Positions 35,845 through 45,085 of a stretch of 64,000 nucleotides of DNA are shown here, piece by piece. The position numbers and the translations under genes are program-made. The DNA is taken from assembly GCF_002240565.1 (NCBI RefSeq), contig NZ_MZMO01000001.1, positions 2,790,001 through 2,854,000 on the forward strand, given 5' to 3'. Under the pieces are notes generated by a model. It worked only from the letters and a program-made list of their open reading frames with translations, searched no databases and was not told the origin of the DNA. This stretch comes from Clavibacter michiganensis subsp. insidiosus. GTDB taxonomy: Bacteria > Actinomycetota > Actinomycetes > Actinomycetales > Microbacteriaceae. How positions within the stretch are numbered: the stretch's first letter is position 1; each line of letters starts with the position of its first letter.

Positions 35845-35973
35845 CTACCGCTCGACGACGAGCCGCCTGAGCTCCGCCGAGGACACGTAGCCGAAGCGGT
35901 GCAGCTCGCGCCAGGCAGCGACGTACTGCTCCTGGCCCATGTCGAGATCCGCCTGCAGGCGCTCGCGGTTCAT
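35845..35973 (-). CDS. Small conserved ORF downstream of purA
   Basis: A 42-residue frame from ATG 35973 ending in RRLVVER. The open frame extends upstream to the purA stop for about 30 more plausible residues (IHDGWADDARLGTDASDLA) but without an ATG, GTG or TTG, so the true start may be a rare CTG or the gene may be a truncated relic. That the decayed copy at 30.5 kb keeps the same EQYVAA.RELHR core argues that this sequence once coded for protein. No function is recognised. Confidence 0.4.
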   Translation of the reverse strand: MNRERLQADLDMGQEQYVAAWRELHRFGYVSSAELRRLVVER

Positions 35974-36135
35974 GGTGCGGGCGTCCGCGCGGCTGAGGAA
36001 GCGCGCGAGGTCGGACGCGTCCGTGCCGAGGCGGGCGTCGTCGGCCCAGCCGTCGTGGATCAGGGTCAGGCCTCGAGGAGGTCGTGCAGCACGACGACCT
36101 GCTCGCGCTCCGGGCCCACGCCGATGGCGGAGATG
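35891..36135 (-). repeat. Direct repeat bounding the island (native copy, purA 3' end)
   Basis: The intact counterpart of 30511-30698. It contains the last codons of purA and most of the small downstream frame. Confidence 0.72.
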
Positions 36136-37355
36136 CGGGCGCCGCTCATGCGCTCGATGGCCGTCACGTAGTCCTGCGCGTTCTTCGGCAGGTCCTCGAA
36201 GCGGCGGCAGCCGGTGATGTCCTCCTGCCAGCCGGGGAACTCCTCGTAGATCGGGGTCGCGTGGTGGAAGTCGGACTGCGAGACGGGCACCTCGTCGTGG
36301 CGCACGCCGTCGACGTCGTAGGCGACGCAGACCGGGATCGTCGCGAGGCCCGAGAGCACGTCGAGCTTGGTGAGCACGAAGTCGGTGACGCCGTTGATGC
36401 GGGCCGTGTAGCGCGCGATGGGCGCGTCGTACCAGCCGCAGCGGCGCGGGCGTCCGGTGGTGGTCCCGAACTCGAAGCCCTTGGCGCGCAGGTACTCGCC
36501 CGACTCGTCGTGCAGCTCCGTGGGGAAGGGACCGGCGCCGACGCGCGTCGTGTACGCCTTGACGACCGCGATGATCCGCTCGAGCCGGTTCGGCGCGACG
36601 CCGGATCCCGTGGCCGCGCCGCCGGACGTGGCGCTCGACGACGTGACGAACGGGTAGGTGCCGTGGTCGATGTCGAGCATGGTGGCCTGGCCCGCCTCGA
36701 ACAGCACGGTCTTGCCGTCGTCGAGCGCGGCGTTCAGCTCGAGCGACGCGTCGCACACCATCGGGCGCAGGCGCTCGACGTAGGAGAGGAGGCTCTCGAC
36801 GATCTCCTCGGCCGAGATGGCGCGGCGGTTGTAGATCTTCACGAGCATGTGGTTCTTGGCGTCGAGGGCCGCCTCGACCTTCTGGCGCAGGATGTTCTCG
36901 TCGAAGAGGTCCTGGATCCGGATGCCGACGCGGTTGATCTTGTCCGCGTACGTGGGCCCGATGCCGCGGCCGGTGGTGCCGATCTGGCGCTTGCCGAGGA
37001 AGCGCTCCGTGACCTTGTCGATGGTGCGGTGGTAGTGGGTGATGACGTGCGCGTTGGCGCTCACGCGGAGCTTGGAGACGTCGACGCCGCGGGCGGCGAG
37101 CGCGTCGAGCTCGTGGAAGAGCACCTCGATGTCGACGACCACGCCGTTGCCGATGACCGGCACGACGCCCGGCGTGAGGATCCCGGACGGCAGCAGGTGC
37201 AGCGCGTACTTCTCGTCGCCGACGACGACCGTGTGGCCGGCGTTGTTGCCGCCGTTGAACTTCACGACGTAGTCGACGCGGCTGCCGAGGAGGTCGGTCG
37301 CGCGTCCCTTGCCCTCGTCACCCCACTGGGCGCCGATGATCACTACTGCGGGCAT
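36066..37355 (-). CDS. purA: Adenylosuccinate synthetase
   Basis: A 429-residue enzyme that makes adenylosuccinate from IMP, Asp and GTP, the first step of AMP synthesis. The P-loop [14 protein letters not shown] (7-20) with catalytic Asp12, the [13 protein letters not shown] loop and the [13 protein letters not shown] segment are all intact, and length is typical. GAGGAG precedes the ATG. The next upstream gene is DUF3151, a pairing seen across Actinobacteria. Its 3' end is duplicated at the far side of the adjacent island; the functional copy is this one. Confidence 0.98.
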   Translation of the reverse strand: MPAVVIIGAQWGDEGKGRATDLLGSRVDYVVKFNGGNNAGHTVVVGDEKYALHLLPSGILTPGVVPVIGNGVVVDIEVLFHELDALAARGVDVSKLRVSANAHVITHYHRTIDKVTERFLGKRQIGTTGRGIGPTYADKINRVGIRIQDLFDENILRQKVEAALDAKNHMLVKIYNRRAISAEEIVESLLSYVERLRPMVCDASLELNAALDDGKTVLFEAGQATMLDIDHGTYPFVTSSSATSGGAATGSGVAPNRLERIIAVVKAYTTRVGAGPFPTELHDESGEYLRAKGFEFGTTTGRPRRCGWYDAPIARYTARINGVTDFVLTKLDVLSGLATIPVCVAYDVDGVRHDEVPVSQSDFHHATPIYEEFPGWQEDITGCRRFEDLPKNAQDYVTAIERMSGARISAIGVGPEREQVVVLHDLLEA

Positions 37356-37428
37356 GGCTCACTCCTCATCGGGGCGGGTCGGTCGGTATGGATCGGGTGA
37401 CGTGCGGTGGTGGCGGCGGTGCGGTGGG

Positions 37429-37905
37429 TCAGTCCTGGCCGCGGATGACGATGGCCTCCGTGGGCGGGAGGGCTCCGGCGGTGGCGGCCTCGATGTGGCC
37501 GGCGGCCGTGGGGTCCGCGTCGCGCAGGAAGGCGCTGAGGCGCGAGACCTCGTCCTCCTCGCCGATGGCGGCGGCCGCGCGACGCAGCGCGTAGAGGGAG
37601 CGGAGGACGCCGCGGTTCGGCTCGTGGCTCCACGGCACGGGGCCCTGGCCCTTCCAGCCGGACTTGCGCAGCGAGTCGAGGCCGCGGTGGTAGCCGACGC
37701 GCGCGAAGGCGTAGGAGGCGATGCGGTCGCCCTGCACGTACGCGGAATCCGCGAGCAGCGCCCAGACGAGCGACGACTGCGGGTGGTCGGCGGCGATGGC
37801 GCCGAGGGTGTCGTGGTGGCCGTCGGCATCCTGGATGCGGGCGGCGACCTCGGGCTCGTCGGCCAGGCGCGTCTCGGGCACGCCGAGCAGGTTCTCTCCA
37901 GTCAC
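37429..37905 (-). CDS. DUF3151 family protein
   Basis: A 158-residue cytoplasmic protein. The block HPQSSLVWALLADSAYVQGD, then YAFARVGYHRGLDSLRKSGWKGQGPVPWSHEPN, identifies DUF3151, an actinobacterial family of unknown function with a TPR-like helical repeat, almost always next to purA. GTG 37905 is chosen because a TAGGAT box lies 5 nt upstream (leaderless) and AGGA also fits as Shine-Dalgarno. It is likely co-transcribed with purA, 73 bp downstream. Confidence 0.88.
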   Translation of the reverse strand: MTGENLLGVPETRLADEPEVAARIQDADGHHDTLGAIAADHPQSSLVWALLADSAYVQGDRIASYAFARVGYHRGLDSLRKSGWKGQGPVPWSHEPNRGVLRSLYALRRAAAAIGEEDEVSRLSAFLRDADPTAAGHIEAATAGALPPTEAIVIRGQD

Positions 37906-38060
37906 ACTCGATCCTACCAAGGCGGTCCTCCGGGTCCCGAGGGCGGGCGGATCCCGTCGCGGGTGTCCGCCGAGCGCGCCTGGGAGGGGATCCCGGGATC
38001 CGGGGCATGCGCGGGCCGCGCGCGACGTTGGCGGAGGGGTACCTACGAGAGGACATCCCC

Positions 38061-38876
38061 ATGAAGACGTGGTTCATCACCGGCGCATCCAAGGGCTTCG
38101 GCCGCGAGTGGGCGGAGGCGGCGCTCGAGCGCGGCGACCGCGTCGCCGCGACGGCCCGCGACACCTCCACGCTCGACGCGCTCGTCGAGCGGCACGGCGA
38201 CGCCGTGCTCCCCATCCGTCTCGACGTCACCGACCGCGACGCCGGCATCGCCGCCGTGAAGCAGACGGCGGAGCGCTTCGGCTCGCTCGACGTCGTGGCC
38301 AACAACGCGGGCTTCGGCCAGTTCGGCGCCATCGAGGAGCTCACCGAGGACGAGGCGCGCGGCCAGTTCGAGGCCAACGTGTTCGGCGCGCTGTGGATCA
38401 CGCAGGCCGCCGTCACGATCATGCGCGAGCAGGGATCGGGGCACATCGTGCAGGTCTCGAGCATCGGCGGCATCAGCGCGTTCACCAGCACCGGCATCTA
38501 CCACGCGTCGAAGTGGGCGCTCGAGGGGTTCAGCCAGTCGTTGGCGCTCGAGGTGGCGGAGTTCGGCATCCACATGACGCTCGTCGAGCCCGCCGGCTAC
38601 AGCACCGACTGGTCGGGCCCCTCGGCGAAGCGCGCCGAGCCCATCGCGGCGTACGACGGCATGCGCGAGCGCCGCACCGCGGGCTACAAGAACACGACGC
38701 CGGGCGACCCGACGGCCACGCGCGACGCGATCCTCGCCATCGTCGACGCGGACGAGCCGCCGCTGCGGATCTTCCTCGGCGACGGCCCGCTCGCCATCGC
38801 GGAGAAGGACTACGCGTCACGTCTCGAGACGTGGCGGAAGTGGGAGGACGTGTCGGTCGCGGCGCACGGGAAGTAA
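38061..38876 (+). CDS. Short-chain dehydrogenase/reductase
   Basis: A 271-residue classical SDR. The cofactor motif TGASKGFGREW (8-18), NNAGFGQFG, the catalytic Ser in QVSSIGG, and YHASK (Tyr near 147, Lys near 151) are all present. An Arg near the end of the second strand (ATARDTS) favours NADPH. GAGAGGAC precedes the ATG at 38061; an in-frame upstream start is not supported. The substrate is unknown; it stands alone between the DUF3151 promoter and sbcD. Confidence 0.92.
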   Translation: MKTWFITGASKGFGREWAEAALERGDRVAATARDTSTLDALVERHGDAVLPIRLDVTDRDAGIAAVKQTAERFGSLDVVANNAGFGQFGAIEELTEDEARGQFEANVFGALWITQAAVTIMREQGSGHIVQVSSIGGISAFTSTGIYHASKWALEGFSQSLALEVAEFGIHMTLVEPAGYSTDWSGPSAKRAEPIAAYDGMRERRTAGYKNTTPGDPTATRDAILAIVDADEPPLRIFLGDGPLAIAEKDYASRLETWRKWEDVSVAAHGK

Positions 38877-38984
38877 GGACGCGGGCGACAGCTAGCAGCC
38901 GTGGAGGGCGCCGGCGGGCGAGGCCGTGTCGGCGCCCTCGGGTAGCGTGACGGGCACCGCCGCTCGACCCGAGGAAGGACCCGC

Positions 38985-40145
38985 GTGCGCATCCTCCACA
39001 CGAGCGACTGGCACCTCGGGCGCACCCTCCACGGCGAGGACCTGCACGCGCATCACGCGGCGTTCCTCGACCACCTCGTCGCGCTCGTGGAGGAGCGGGA
39101 GGTCGACGTGGTGCTCGTCGCGGGCGACGTCTACGACCGCGCGGTGCCGGGCGTGCCCAGCGTGCGGCTGCTCGGGGACGCGCTCGCGCGGCTGAGCGCG
39201 CTCGCGACCGTCATCGTCACGCCGGGCAACCACGACTCGGCCGCGCGGCTCGGGTTCGCGTCGGCGCTGCTGCGGGACGGGTTGCGGATCCTCGCGTCGG
39301 TCAAGGCGCTCGACGTGCCCGTGGTCATCGACGACGCCGACGGGCCCGTGGCGTTCTACGGGGTGCCGTACCTGGATCCCGACGCCGTGCGCGCTCCGCT
39401 CGCCGCCGCCGCCGACGCCCCTCCCCTGCCGCGCTCGCACGAGGCCGTGCTGGGTGCCGCGATGGACCGGGTGCGCGCCGACGCCGCCGGACGACCGGAG
39501 GCGCGCGTGGTCGTCGTGGCGCACGCGTTCGTCACGGGAGCGGCGCCGAGCGAGAGCGAGCGGGACATCCGCGTGGGCGGGTTCGACCAGGTGCCGGCGT
39601 CGGTGTTCCGGGGCGCGGACTACGTCGCGCTCGGGCACCTGCACGGGGCGCAGGAGGTGCGGGCGGAGGGCCCGCGCATCCGATACAGCGGCTCGCCGCT
39701 CGCGTTCTCGTTCGGGGAGCGGATGCAGCGGAAGTCGAGCGCGCTCGTGGAGCTGGCGGCCGACGGATCCACCACGGTCGAGCTGATCGAGGCGCCCGTG
39801 CCGCGGCGGCTCGCGGAGATCACGGGGACGCTCGCGGAGATCACCGACGGGCGGCACGCCGACCTCGCGGACGCGTGGCTGCGCCTGCACGTGACCGATC
39901 CCGTGCACCCGCCGCACCTCGTCGCGCGCGTGCGGGAGGCGCTGCCGCACGCGCTCGTCGTCCTGCACGAGCCCGCGGGGCGCGTGGAGGGCAAGCGGTC
40001 GCGCGTGGTCGACGCCACGACGGATCCGCTCGAGGTCGCCGCCGACTTCGTCGCGTACGCGACCGGGGCGTCGCCCACCGAGGCCGAGGCGCTCGTGCTC
40101 CGCCAGGCGTACGAGCAGGCCCTCGGCGCGGACCGGAGCGCCTGA
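38985..40145 (+). CDS. sbcD: DNA exonuclease subunit SbcD
   Basis: A 386-residue Mre11-type nuclease. Metal-binding motifs in order: TSDWHLGRTL, VAGDVYDRAVP, TPGNHDS, VAHAFV and ALGHLHGAQ. The start is GTG 38985 with a good Shine-Dalgarno (GAGGAAGG); TAGCGT at 38943-38948 is a probable -10 giving a leader of about 30 nt. It overlaps sbcC by one base. With SbcC it processes hairpins, blocked double-strand ends and stalled forks. Confidence 0.96.
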   Translation: MRILHTSDWHLGRTLHGEDLHAHHAAFLDHLVALVEEREVDVVLVAGDVYDRAVPGVPSVRLLGDALARLSALATVIVTPGNHDSAARLGFASALLRDGLRILASVKALDVPVVIDDADGPVAFYGVPYLDPDAVRAPLAAAADAPPLPRSHEAVLGAAMDRVRADAAGRPEARVVVVAHAFVTGAAPSESERDIRVGGFDQVPASVFRGADYVALGHLHGAQEVRAEGPRIRYSGSPLAFSFGERMQRKSSALVELAADGSTTVELIEAPVPRRLAEITGTLAEITDGRHADLADAWLRLHVTDPVHPPHLVARVREALPHALVVLHEPAGRVEGKRSRVVDATTDPLEVAADFVAYATGASPTEAEALVLRQAYEQALGADRSA

Positions 40146-43100
40146 TGGACCTGCACCGCCTCACCCTGCGCGCGATCGGGCCGTTCGCCGGCGAGCACGT
40201 CATCGACTTCGCGGAGCTCGGGCGCTCGGGGCTGTTCCTGCTCGAGGGGCCGACGGGATCCGGCAAGTCGACGCTCATCGACGCCGTCGTCTTCGCGCTC
40301 TACGGGTCGCTCGCGAGCGACGGGTCGAGCCGCGACCGCCTGCACAGCCACCACGCGGCGCCCGGCGTGGAGCCGTACGTCGAGCTGGTGTTCGAGACGG
40401 CCGCGGGGATCCACCGCGTGCGGCGGAGCCCGCAGCACCAGCGCCCCAAGGCCCGCGGCACGGGCACCACGAACCAGAACGCGACCGCGACGCTCGTGCG
40501 CCTGTCGTCGCCCGACGCCGACGCGGGCGAGGTGATCGGCACCAGCACGCAGGAGGTGGGCACGGAGATCGCGCGCATCGTCGGGCTCACGCGCCCGCAG
40601 TTCGTGCAAACCGTCGTGCTGCCGCAGGGCGAGTTCGCCGAGTTCCTGCGATCGACCGGCGAGCAGCGGCGGCTCGTGCTGCAGTCGCTGTTCGGCACGG
40701 CCGTCTACGACGCCACGGCCAAGCAGCTCGCCGAGATGCGCACGGCCGCGAAGGCGCGCACCGACGCCGCCGACGCGAGGGTCGCCGAGGCGCTCACGGG
40801 CCTGCGCGAGGCGACGCGGGTGGATGCGCTCGAGGTCGCCGACGCCGCGGACACCGTGCGGCTGCTGGCCGAGCTGGCGGACGCGGCCGAGCAGGCGCGC
40901 GCCGAGGACGAGCGGGCGCGCCGGGACGCGGCGGACGCCCTGGCCGACGCGGAGCGGGTGTCGCGCGGGGTCGACCGGCGGCGGGCGCTGATGGCGCGCG
41001 AGGAGGCCCTGCGCGCGGCGGCCGAGGAGATCGCCGGGCTCGCGCGACGCGCGGAGGAGGCACGGCGGGCGGCGGCGGTCGCGGGCCAGCTGGCCGGGCG
41101 CGACCGGGCGGATGCGGCACGTTCGGCGGCCGAGGTCGCCGACGACGCGGCGCGCGCGGCGTGCCGGGAGGAGCGGCCCGCCCTCGCCGACGCCACCGCA
41201 TCGGCGCTGGCCGAGCGGCGCGACGCGCTCGTGGCCGAGCTGACGACGCTGGCCGACGCGGAGGCGCGCGAGCGAGCGCTGCCGCGCCGTCGCGCCGACG
41301 CGCGGGCCGCCGAGGACGCGGTGGCGGCGCGCGAGGCCGCCGCGGAGGAGGCCGAGGCGGCGCTCGCGGAGCGGCCGGCCGGGCGGATCCCGCTGGTCGA
41401 GGCCCGGGACGCCGCGGCGGATGCGGCGGGCGGCGTCGACGCGGCGCGCACGGCGGTCGCCGAGGCGGAGGCCACCCGGCGGCGCGTGACGGAGCTCGGG
41501 GAGCTGGAGGCGCGGATCCACGCGGCCCGGGACGCCCTCGACGCGCGCTCGGCCGCCGCGGTGTCCGCGGTGCGCCACGAGGCCGATCTGCGGCAGCGCA
41601 AGATCCGCGGTCTCGCCGGCGAGCTGGCCCGGGAGCTGGAGGACGGCGCGCCGTGCCCCGTGTGCGGCGCGGTCGATCACCCGCACCCGGCGCCGAGCGC
41701 GCCCGGGCACCCGGACGACGACGAGATCGAGCGGGCGGCCGAGGCGCGCGCCCGGGCCGAGCGGGCGCAGGGCGACGCGGCGCAGGCGCTGTCGGCGGCG
41801 ACCGCGCGGCACGAGGTCGCCCAGGCGGCGCTCGACGGGATCACCGCCGAGACCGCCGACGCCGAGGTCGCCGCCCGCGCCGCGCGCCTCGCGGAGGCCG
41901 AGGCGGCCGGCGGTGCGCTCCGGACGGCGGAGGCGGCGGTCGTCGCGCACGACGCCGAGACCGAGCGGATCCGCGCCCGCCGCGACGACGCCCGCGCGGC
42001 CCTCTCGGGGCTGCGGGAGCGCGTGATCCGGGCGCGCGAGCTCCTGGTGGAGGACGAGGCGGCCGTGCGCGCGGGGCTCGCGGAGCGGGACGCCGACGGG
42101 CACGCGACCGACGACGCCGACACCGACGACACCCCGCGCGTCGCCGCCCTGGTCGCCGACCGCGCCGCCGAGCGCGCCCTCGTCGACCGCCTCATCGCCC
42201 TCGCCGCCGCCCGCGAGCGCACGGCCGCCGACGCCGCCGAGCGCGCCGCGGAGCTCGCCCAGGCGCTCGCCGAGCGGTCGTTCACGACCGAGGAGGAGGC
42301 CCGCGCCGCGGCGCTCCCGCCGGCCGAGCTCGAGGCCGTCGCCCGGCGGGTCGCCGCGCACGAACGGGAGCAGGCCGTCGTCGCGGAGGGCCTCGTGGAT
42401 TCCGAGGTCGCGTCGCTCACGGGCGCCGAGCACCCGGATCCCGACGCCGCCCGCGCCGCCCTCGACGCCGCCCAGGCCGCCGCGCGCACCAGCGCCGAGC
42501 GCGCCGCCCGCGCGCGCGACCGGGCCGACCGCAGCGCCACGGCCCTCGCCCGCCACGACGCCGCCCGCCTCGAGAGCGCCCGCGCCGGCGACGAGGCGCG
42601 CGCCGCGATCCGCATGGCCGAGGTCGCGAACGCCGTCACCCCCGAGAACACGCGCGGCACGACCCTCGGCACCTACGTCCTCCTGCGCCGCTTCGAGGAC
42701 GTGGTGCAGGCCGCCAACGCGCGCCTGCGGATCATGTCGAGCGGCCGCTACGAGCTGGAGGTGAGCGAGGAGCGGGAGGCGACGAGCAGGTCGCGGAAGA
42801 CGGGGCTGGCGCTGCAGATCCGCGACCACGTCGTCGACCGCGTGCGCGAGCCCGCGAGCTTCTCCGGCGGCGAGACGTTCTACGCGTCGCTCGCCCTCGC
42901 GCTCGGCCTCGCCGACGTCGTGCAGGCGGAGGCGGGCGGGCTCCAGCTCGGCACGCTCTTCGTCGACGAGGGCTTCGGCACGCTGGATCCGGAGACGCTC
43001 GACGCCGTCATGTCCGAGCTCGGGCGGCTCTCCTCCGACGGCCGCACGGTCGGCATCGTCAGCCACGTCGAGGAGCTCAAGCAGCGCGTGGCCGACCGGA

Positions 43101-43156
43101 TCGAGGTCCGGCGCCGGGCGGACGGGTCGTCCACCCTCACGTCGACGGTCAGCTGA
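40145..43156 (+). CDS. sbcC: DNA exonuclease ATPase subunit SbcC
   Basis: A 1003-residue Rad50-type SMC protein. Walker A GPTGSGKST (35-43), Q-loop region QTVVLPQGEFAEFL, two long Ala/Glu/Arg-rich coiled coils, the zinc hook CPVC (Cys504, Cys507) at their apex, then the ABC signature SFSGGETFYASLAL and Walker B LFVDEGFGTLD near residue 937. The coiled coils are unusually Ala-rich because of genome GC. It forms the SbcCD complex with the preceding gene and converges with a small membrane gene, overlapping it by 8 bp. Confidence 0.96.
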   Translation: MDLHRLTLRAIGPFAGEHVIDFAELGRSGLFLLEGPTGSGKSTLIDAVVFALYGSLASDGSSRDRLHSHHAAPGVEPYVELVFETAAGIHRVRRSPQHQRPKARGTGTTNQNATATLVRLSSPDADAGEVIGTSTQEVGTEIARIVGLTRPQFVQTVVLPQGEFAEFLRSTGEQRRLVLQSLFGTAVYDATAKQLAEMRTAAKARTDAADARVAEALTGLREATRVDALEVADAADTVRLLAELADAAEQARAEDERARRDAADALADAERVSRGVDRRRALMAREEALRAAAEEIAGLARRAEEARRAAAVAGQLAGRDRADAARSAAEVADDAARAACREERPALADATASALAERRDALVAELTTLADAEARERALPRRRADARAAEDAVAAREAAAEEAEAALAERPAGRIPLVEARDAAADAAGGVDAARTAVAEAEATRRRVTELGELEARIHAARDALDARSAAAVSAVRHEADLRQRKIRGLAGELARELEDGAPCPVCGAVDHPHPAPSAPGHPDDDEIERAAEARARAERAQGDAAQALSAATARHEVAQAALDGITAETADAEVAARAARLAEAEAAGGALRTAEAAVVAHDAETERIRARRDDARAALSGLRERVIRARELLVEDEAAVRAGLAERDADGHATDDADTDDTPRVAALVADRAAERALVDRLIALAAARERTAADAAERAAELAQALAERSFTTEEEARAAALPPAELEAVARRVAAHEREQAVVAEGLVDSEVASLTGAEHPDPDAARAALDAAQAAARTSAERAARARDRADRSATALARHDAARLESARAGDEARAAIRMAEVANAVTPENTRGTTLGTYVLLRRFEDVVQAANARLRIMSSGRYELEVSEEREATSRSRKTGLALQIRDHVVDRVREPASFSGGETFYASLALALGLADVVQAEAGGLQLGTLFVDEGFGTLDPETLDAVMSELGRLSSDGRTVGIVSHVEELKQRVADRIEVRRRADGSSTLTSTVS

Positions 43157-43352
43157 ACGGGTCGCGCCGCTTCGCGTGGAGGTGCCGCCGCCAGTAGAAG
43201 GTCGCGCCGCCGCCGAGGCCCGCCGCGAGCACGAACGCGATCACGCCCACCACGCCGAGGCCGCCGCCGGTCTGCACGGTGACCACGCCGAGCGCCACCA
43301 TCACGAGGCACGAGCGCAGCAGGATGAAGGCCAGGGACCGGTCGCTCGTCAT
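43149..43352 (-). CDS. Small two-helix membrane protein
   Basis: A 67-residue protein with two membrane helices (about 8-25 and 30-50) and a basic C-terminal tail (YWRRHLHAKRRDPF). No family is recognised. The ATG at 43352 was selected; the longer frame runs into low-complexity sequence. It overlaps the 3' end of sbcC on the opposite strand by 8 bp. The size and hydrophobic pattern with conserved-looking ends favour a real gene. Confidence 0.6.
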   Translation of the reverse strand: MTSDRSLAFILLRSCLVMVALGVVTVQTGGGLGVVGVIAFVLAAGLGGGATFYWRRHLHAKRRDPFS

Positions 43353-43681
43353 GCGGCGCCTCTCGGGGGTGCGGATGCGGTGGGGAAGACGACCGCGATT
43401 CCCGAGCCTAGGAGGCCCGGCCGTGCGGATCCGGTGCGCGCGCCGACCGCCCGCGGTGCGCCGCCGGGGCGCGCGCCGGGAGGCGATGTCCCCCGCTGCG
43501 GCACACGGCCGGGGGACGCGATTTCGCTCAGCGGATATCCGCGGAGCGACGACCCGCTCTCTGACGCGGCGGCGCCGAATGACTGTCACCTCCCGGCACC
43601 CCGGAGGGGCCTGACCGTGAGTGCACGATGCATGATGAGCGGGAGGGCGGAGACGATCGACGCCCAGAGACCGCAGGAACC
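43353..43681. other. Gene-free regulatory interval before the AraC-type gene
   Basis: The 329 bp between divergent genes hold no convincing ORF. The main feature is the 24-bp near-palindrome listed separately. AGGAA sits before the downstream ATG. Confidence 0.5.
43525..43548. promoter_or_regulatory. 24-bp near-perfect palindrome, candidate operator
   Basis: A 12-bp perfect palindrome GCGGATATCCGC is extended on both sides by CGCTC/GAGCG with one mismatched pair, so 22 of 24 positions are symmetric. It lies 134 bp before the AraC-type start. It is a plausible autoregulatory or distal operator; no promoter was fixed next to it. Confidence 0.45.
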
Positions 43682-45004
43682 ATGACGACAACGCTGACCC
43701 CCGCCGGAACGAGGGATCCCTCGCACCGCCCGCGCACGCCGCACGCCGACGCCGACGCCGACGCATCGCTCGCCGCGTCGCTCGTCGCGCCGTCGCCGAC
43801 CGCCACGTCCGTGGCCGGGCCGGGCGCCCCCGCGGATCCCGCTGTCCCCGACACCTCCTCGCTGGGCACCGGCTCCCTCTCGCTCGTCGCCGGGGCCGGC
43901 GCCGCCGTCATGGGCATGGCCGCCGACGCGGCCGCCAGCGACTCTGCGACCGCGGATCACGCCCCGCAGGACGCGCACCCGGAGCCGGCCGCGACAGCAC
44001 CTGCCGCCGCCCCCGCCGACACGGCCGCCGCCCCCGCATCAGCTCCCGTCGACGCCTCCACCGAGCCGTTCCTCCGCGCCGTCCTGGCCGGCGCCGACAT
44101 CGACGAGGCCACCTCCAGCTTCAGCGCGGTCCTCGAGGGGATCCGCTTCGCCCCCGACCGCCGCACGAACACCTTCTCCTACCGCTACGCGGTCCTCGGC
44201 AGCGAGCGCGTCACCCTCCGCACGTCGCGCATCGCCGGCACGCAGTGGGCCGAGAGCGGCCGGCTCCCCGAGCACGTGGTCACCTGGTTCCTCGAGGGGC
44301 AGATCACGGTCGACCGCGGACACCGCGCCGTCAGCTCCCGCGGCCAGCTCCCCTTCCTCCTCCCCACCGGCCGCCCCTTCCAGTACCAGGCGAGCGCCAC
44401 GCGCCAGAACTGCGTCCACCTCGACGCGGGCTTCCTCGAGCAGACCGCGACGGAGTTCCACCACGGCCCCGCGCGGCCGCTGCTGTTCGAGCACCAGAAC
44501 GTGCCGACCGCCGAGACGGCCGCCGTCTGGCGCCGCGCGGTCGCCGCCGCGGCCCCCGTCATCACGGATCCCGACGCCTCTCCCCTGATGCGCCTCGAGG
44601 CCGACCTCTCCCTCGCCCGCGCCACGCTCCGCCTCTTCCCGTGGGATGACGTGGAGATGCCGGACGAGCTGCGCACGCCGCGCATGGCGCACATCCGCGT
44701 GGCCGTGGAGTACCTGCACCACAACGCGCACCTGCCGATCACGCCCGCCGAGGCCGCAGCCTCCGCCGGGATCTCGACGCGCGTGCTCCAGCTCGCGCTC
44801 CGCCGCCACCACGGCCAGACGCCCACCGAGTACCTGCGCGGGATCCGCCTGCGCCGGGTGCGCGCGCAGCTCCTGGACGCGACGCCCACCACCACGACCG
44901 TCCGCAGCGTCGCCGAGGAGTGGGGCTTCGCGCACCTCGGCCGGTTCGCGGCGTCGTACGCGGGAGTCTTCGGCGAGCTGCCGAGCGAGACGCTGCGGAG
45001 CTGA
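43682..45004 (+). CDS. AraC-family regulator with long disordered N-terminus
   Basis: A 440-residue regulator. Residues 1-125 are Ala/Pro/Thr/Asp-rich and low complexity, with one weakly hydrophobic stretch near 60-80. A middle domain of about 190 residues resembles the AraC-type ligand-binding-like domain (AraC_binding_2). The C-terminal AraC helix-turn-helix pair runs from AHIRVAVEYLHHNAHLPI through GISTRVLQLALRRHHGQTPTEYLRGIRLRRVR. The ATG at 43682 has AGGAA. The long N-terminal extension is unusual for AraC proteins. Confidence 0.88.
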   Translation: MTTTLTPAGTRDPSHRPRTPHADADADASLAASLVAPSPTATSVAGPGAPADPAVPDTSSLGTGSLSLVAGAGAAVMGMAADAAASDSATADHAPQDAHPEPAATAPAAAPADTAAAPASAPVDASTEPFLRAVLAGADIDEATSSFSAVLEGIRFAPDRRTNTFSYRYAVLGSERVTLRTSRIAGTQWAESGRLPEHVVTWFLEGQITVDRGHRAVSSRGQLPFLLPTGRPFQYQASATRQNCVHLDAGFLEQTATEFHHGPARPLLFEHQNVPTAETAAVWRRAVAAAAPVITDPDASPLMRLEADLSLARATLRLFPWDDVEMPDELRTPRMAHIRVAVEYLHHNAHLPITPAEAAASAGISTRVLQLALRRHHGQTPTEYLRGIRLRRVRAQLLDATPTTTTVRSVAEEWGFAHLGRFAASYAGVFGELPSETLRS

Positions 45005-45049
45005 CCCGGGCGGGCGCGCCACCGCGAGCTGGGAGCTCGCCGGACTAAG

Positions 45050-45085
45050 TTGCACACACGTGTGCAGGATCACTACCCTGGTCGC
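45050..45085 (+). promoter_or_regulatory. tetR promoter with 16-bp operator, leaderless
   Basis: -35 TTGCAC (45050-45055), an 18-bp spacer and -10 TACCCT (45074-45079), six bases before the ATG at 45086. A perfect 7-2-7 palindrome TGCACAC-AC-GTGTGCA (45051-45066) covers the -35 and spacer. The layout predicts strong autorepression of the TetR operon and a leaderless transcript. Confidence 0.82.

Noticed and set aside
30255..36135. Prophage or conjugative element
   Set aside because: No integrase, capsid, relaxase or replication genes are present; only one cargo gene lies between the repeats.
39620..43066. Long minus-strand frame opposite sbcD-sbcC
   Set aside because: SbcD and SbcC motifs fix the true coding strand; the opposite frame is low complexity.
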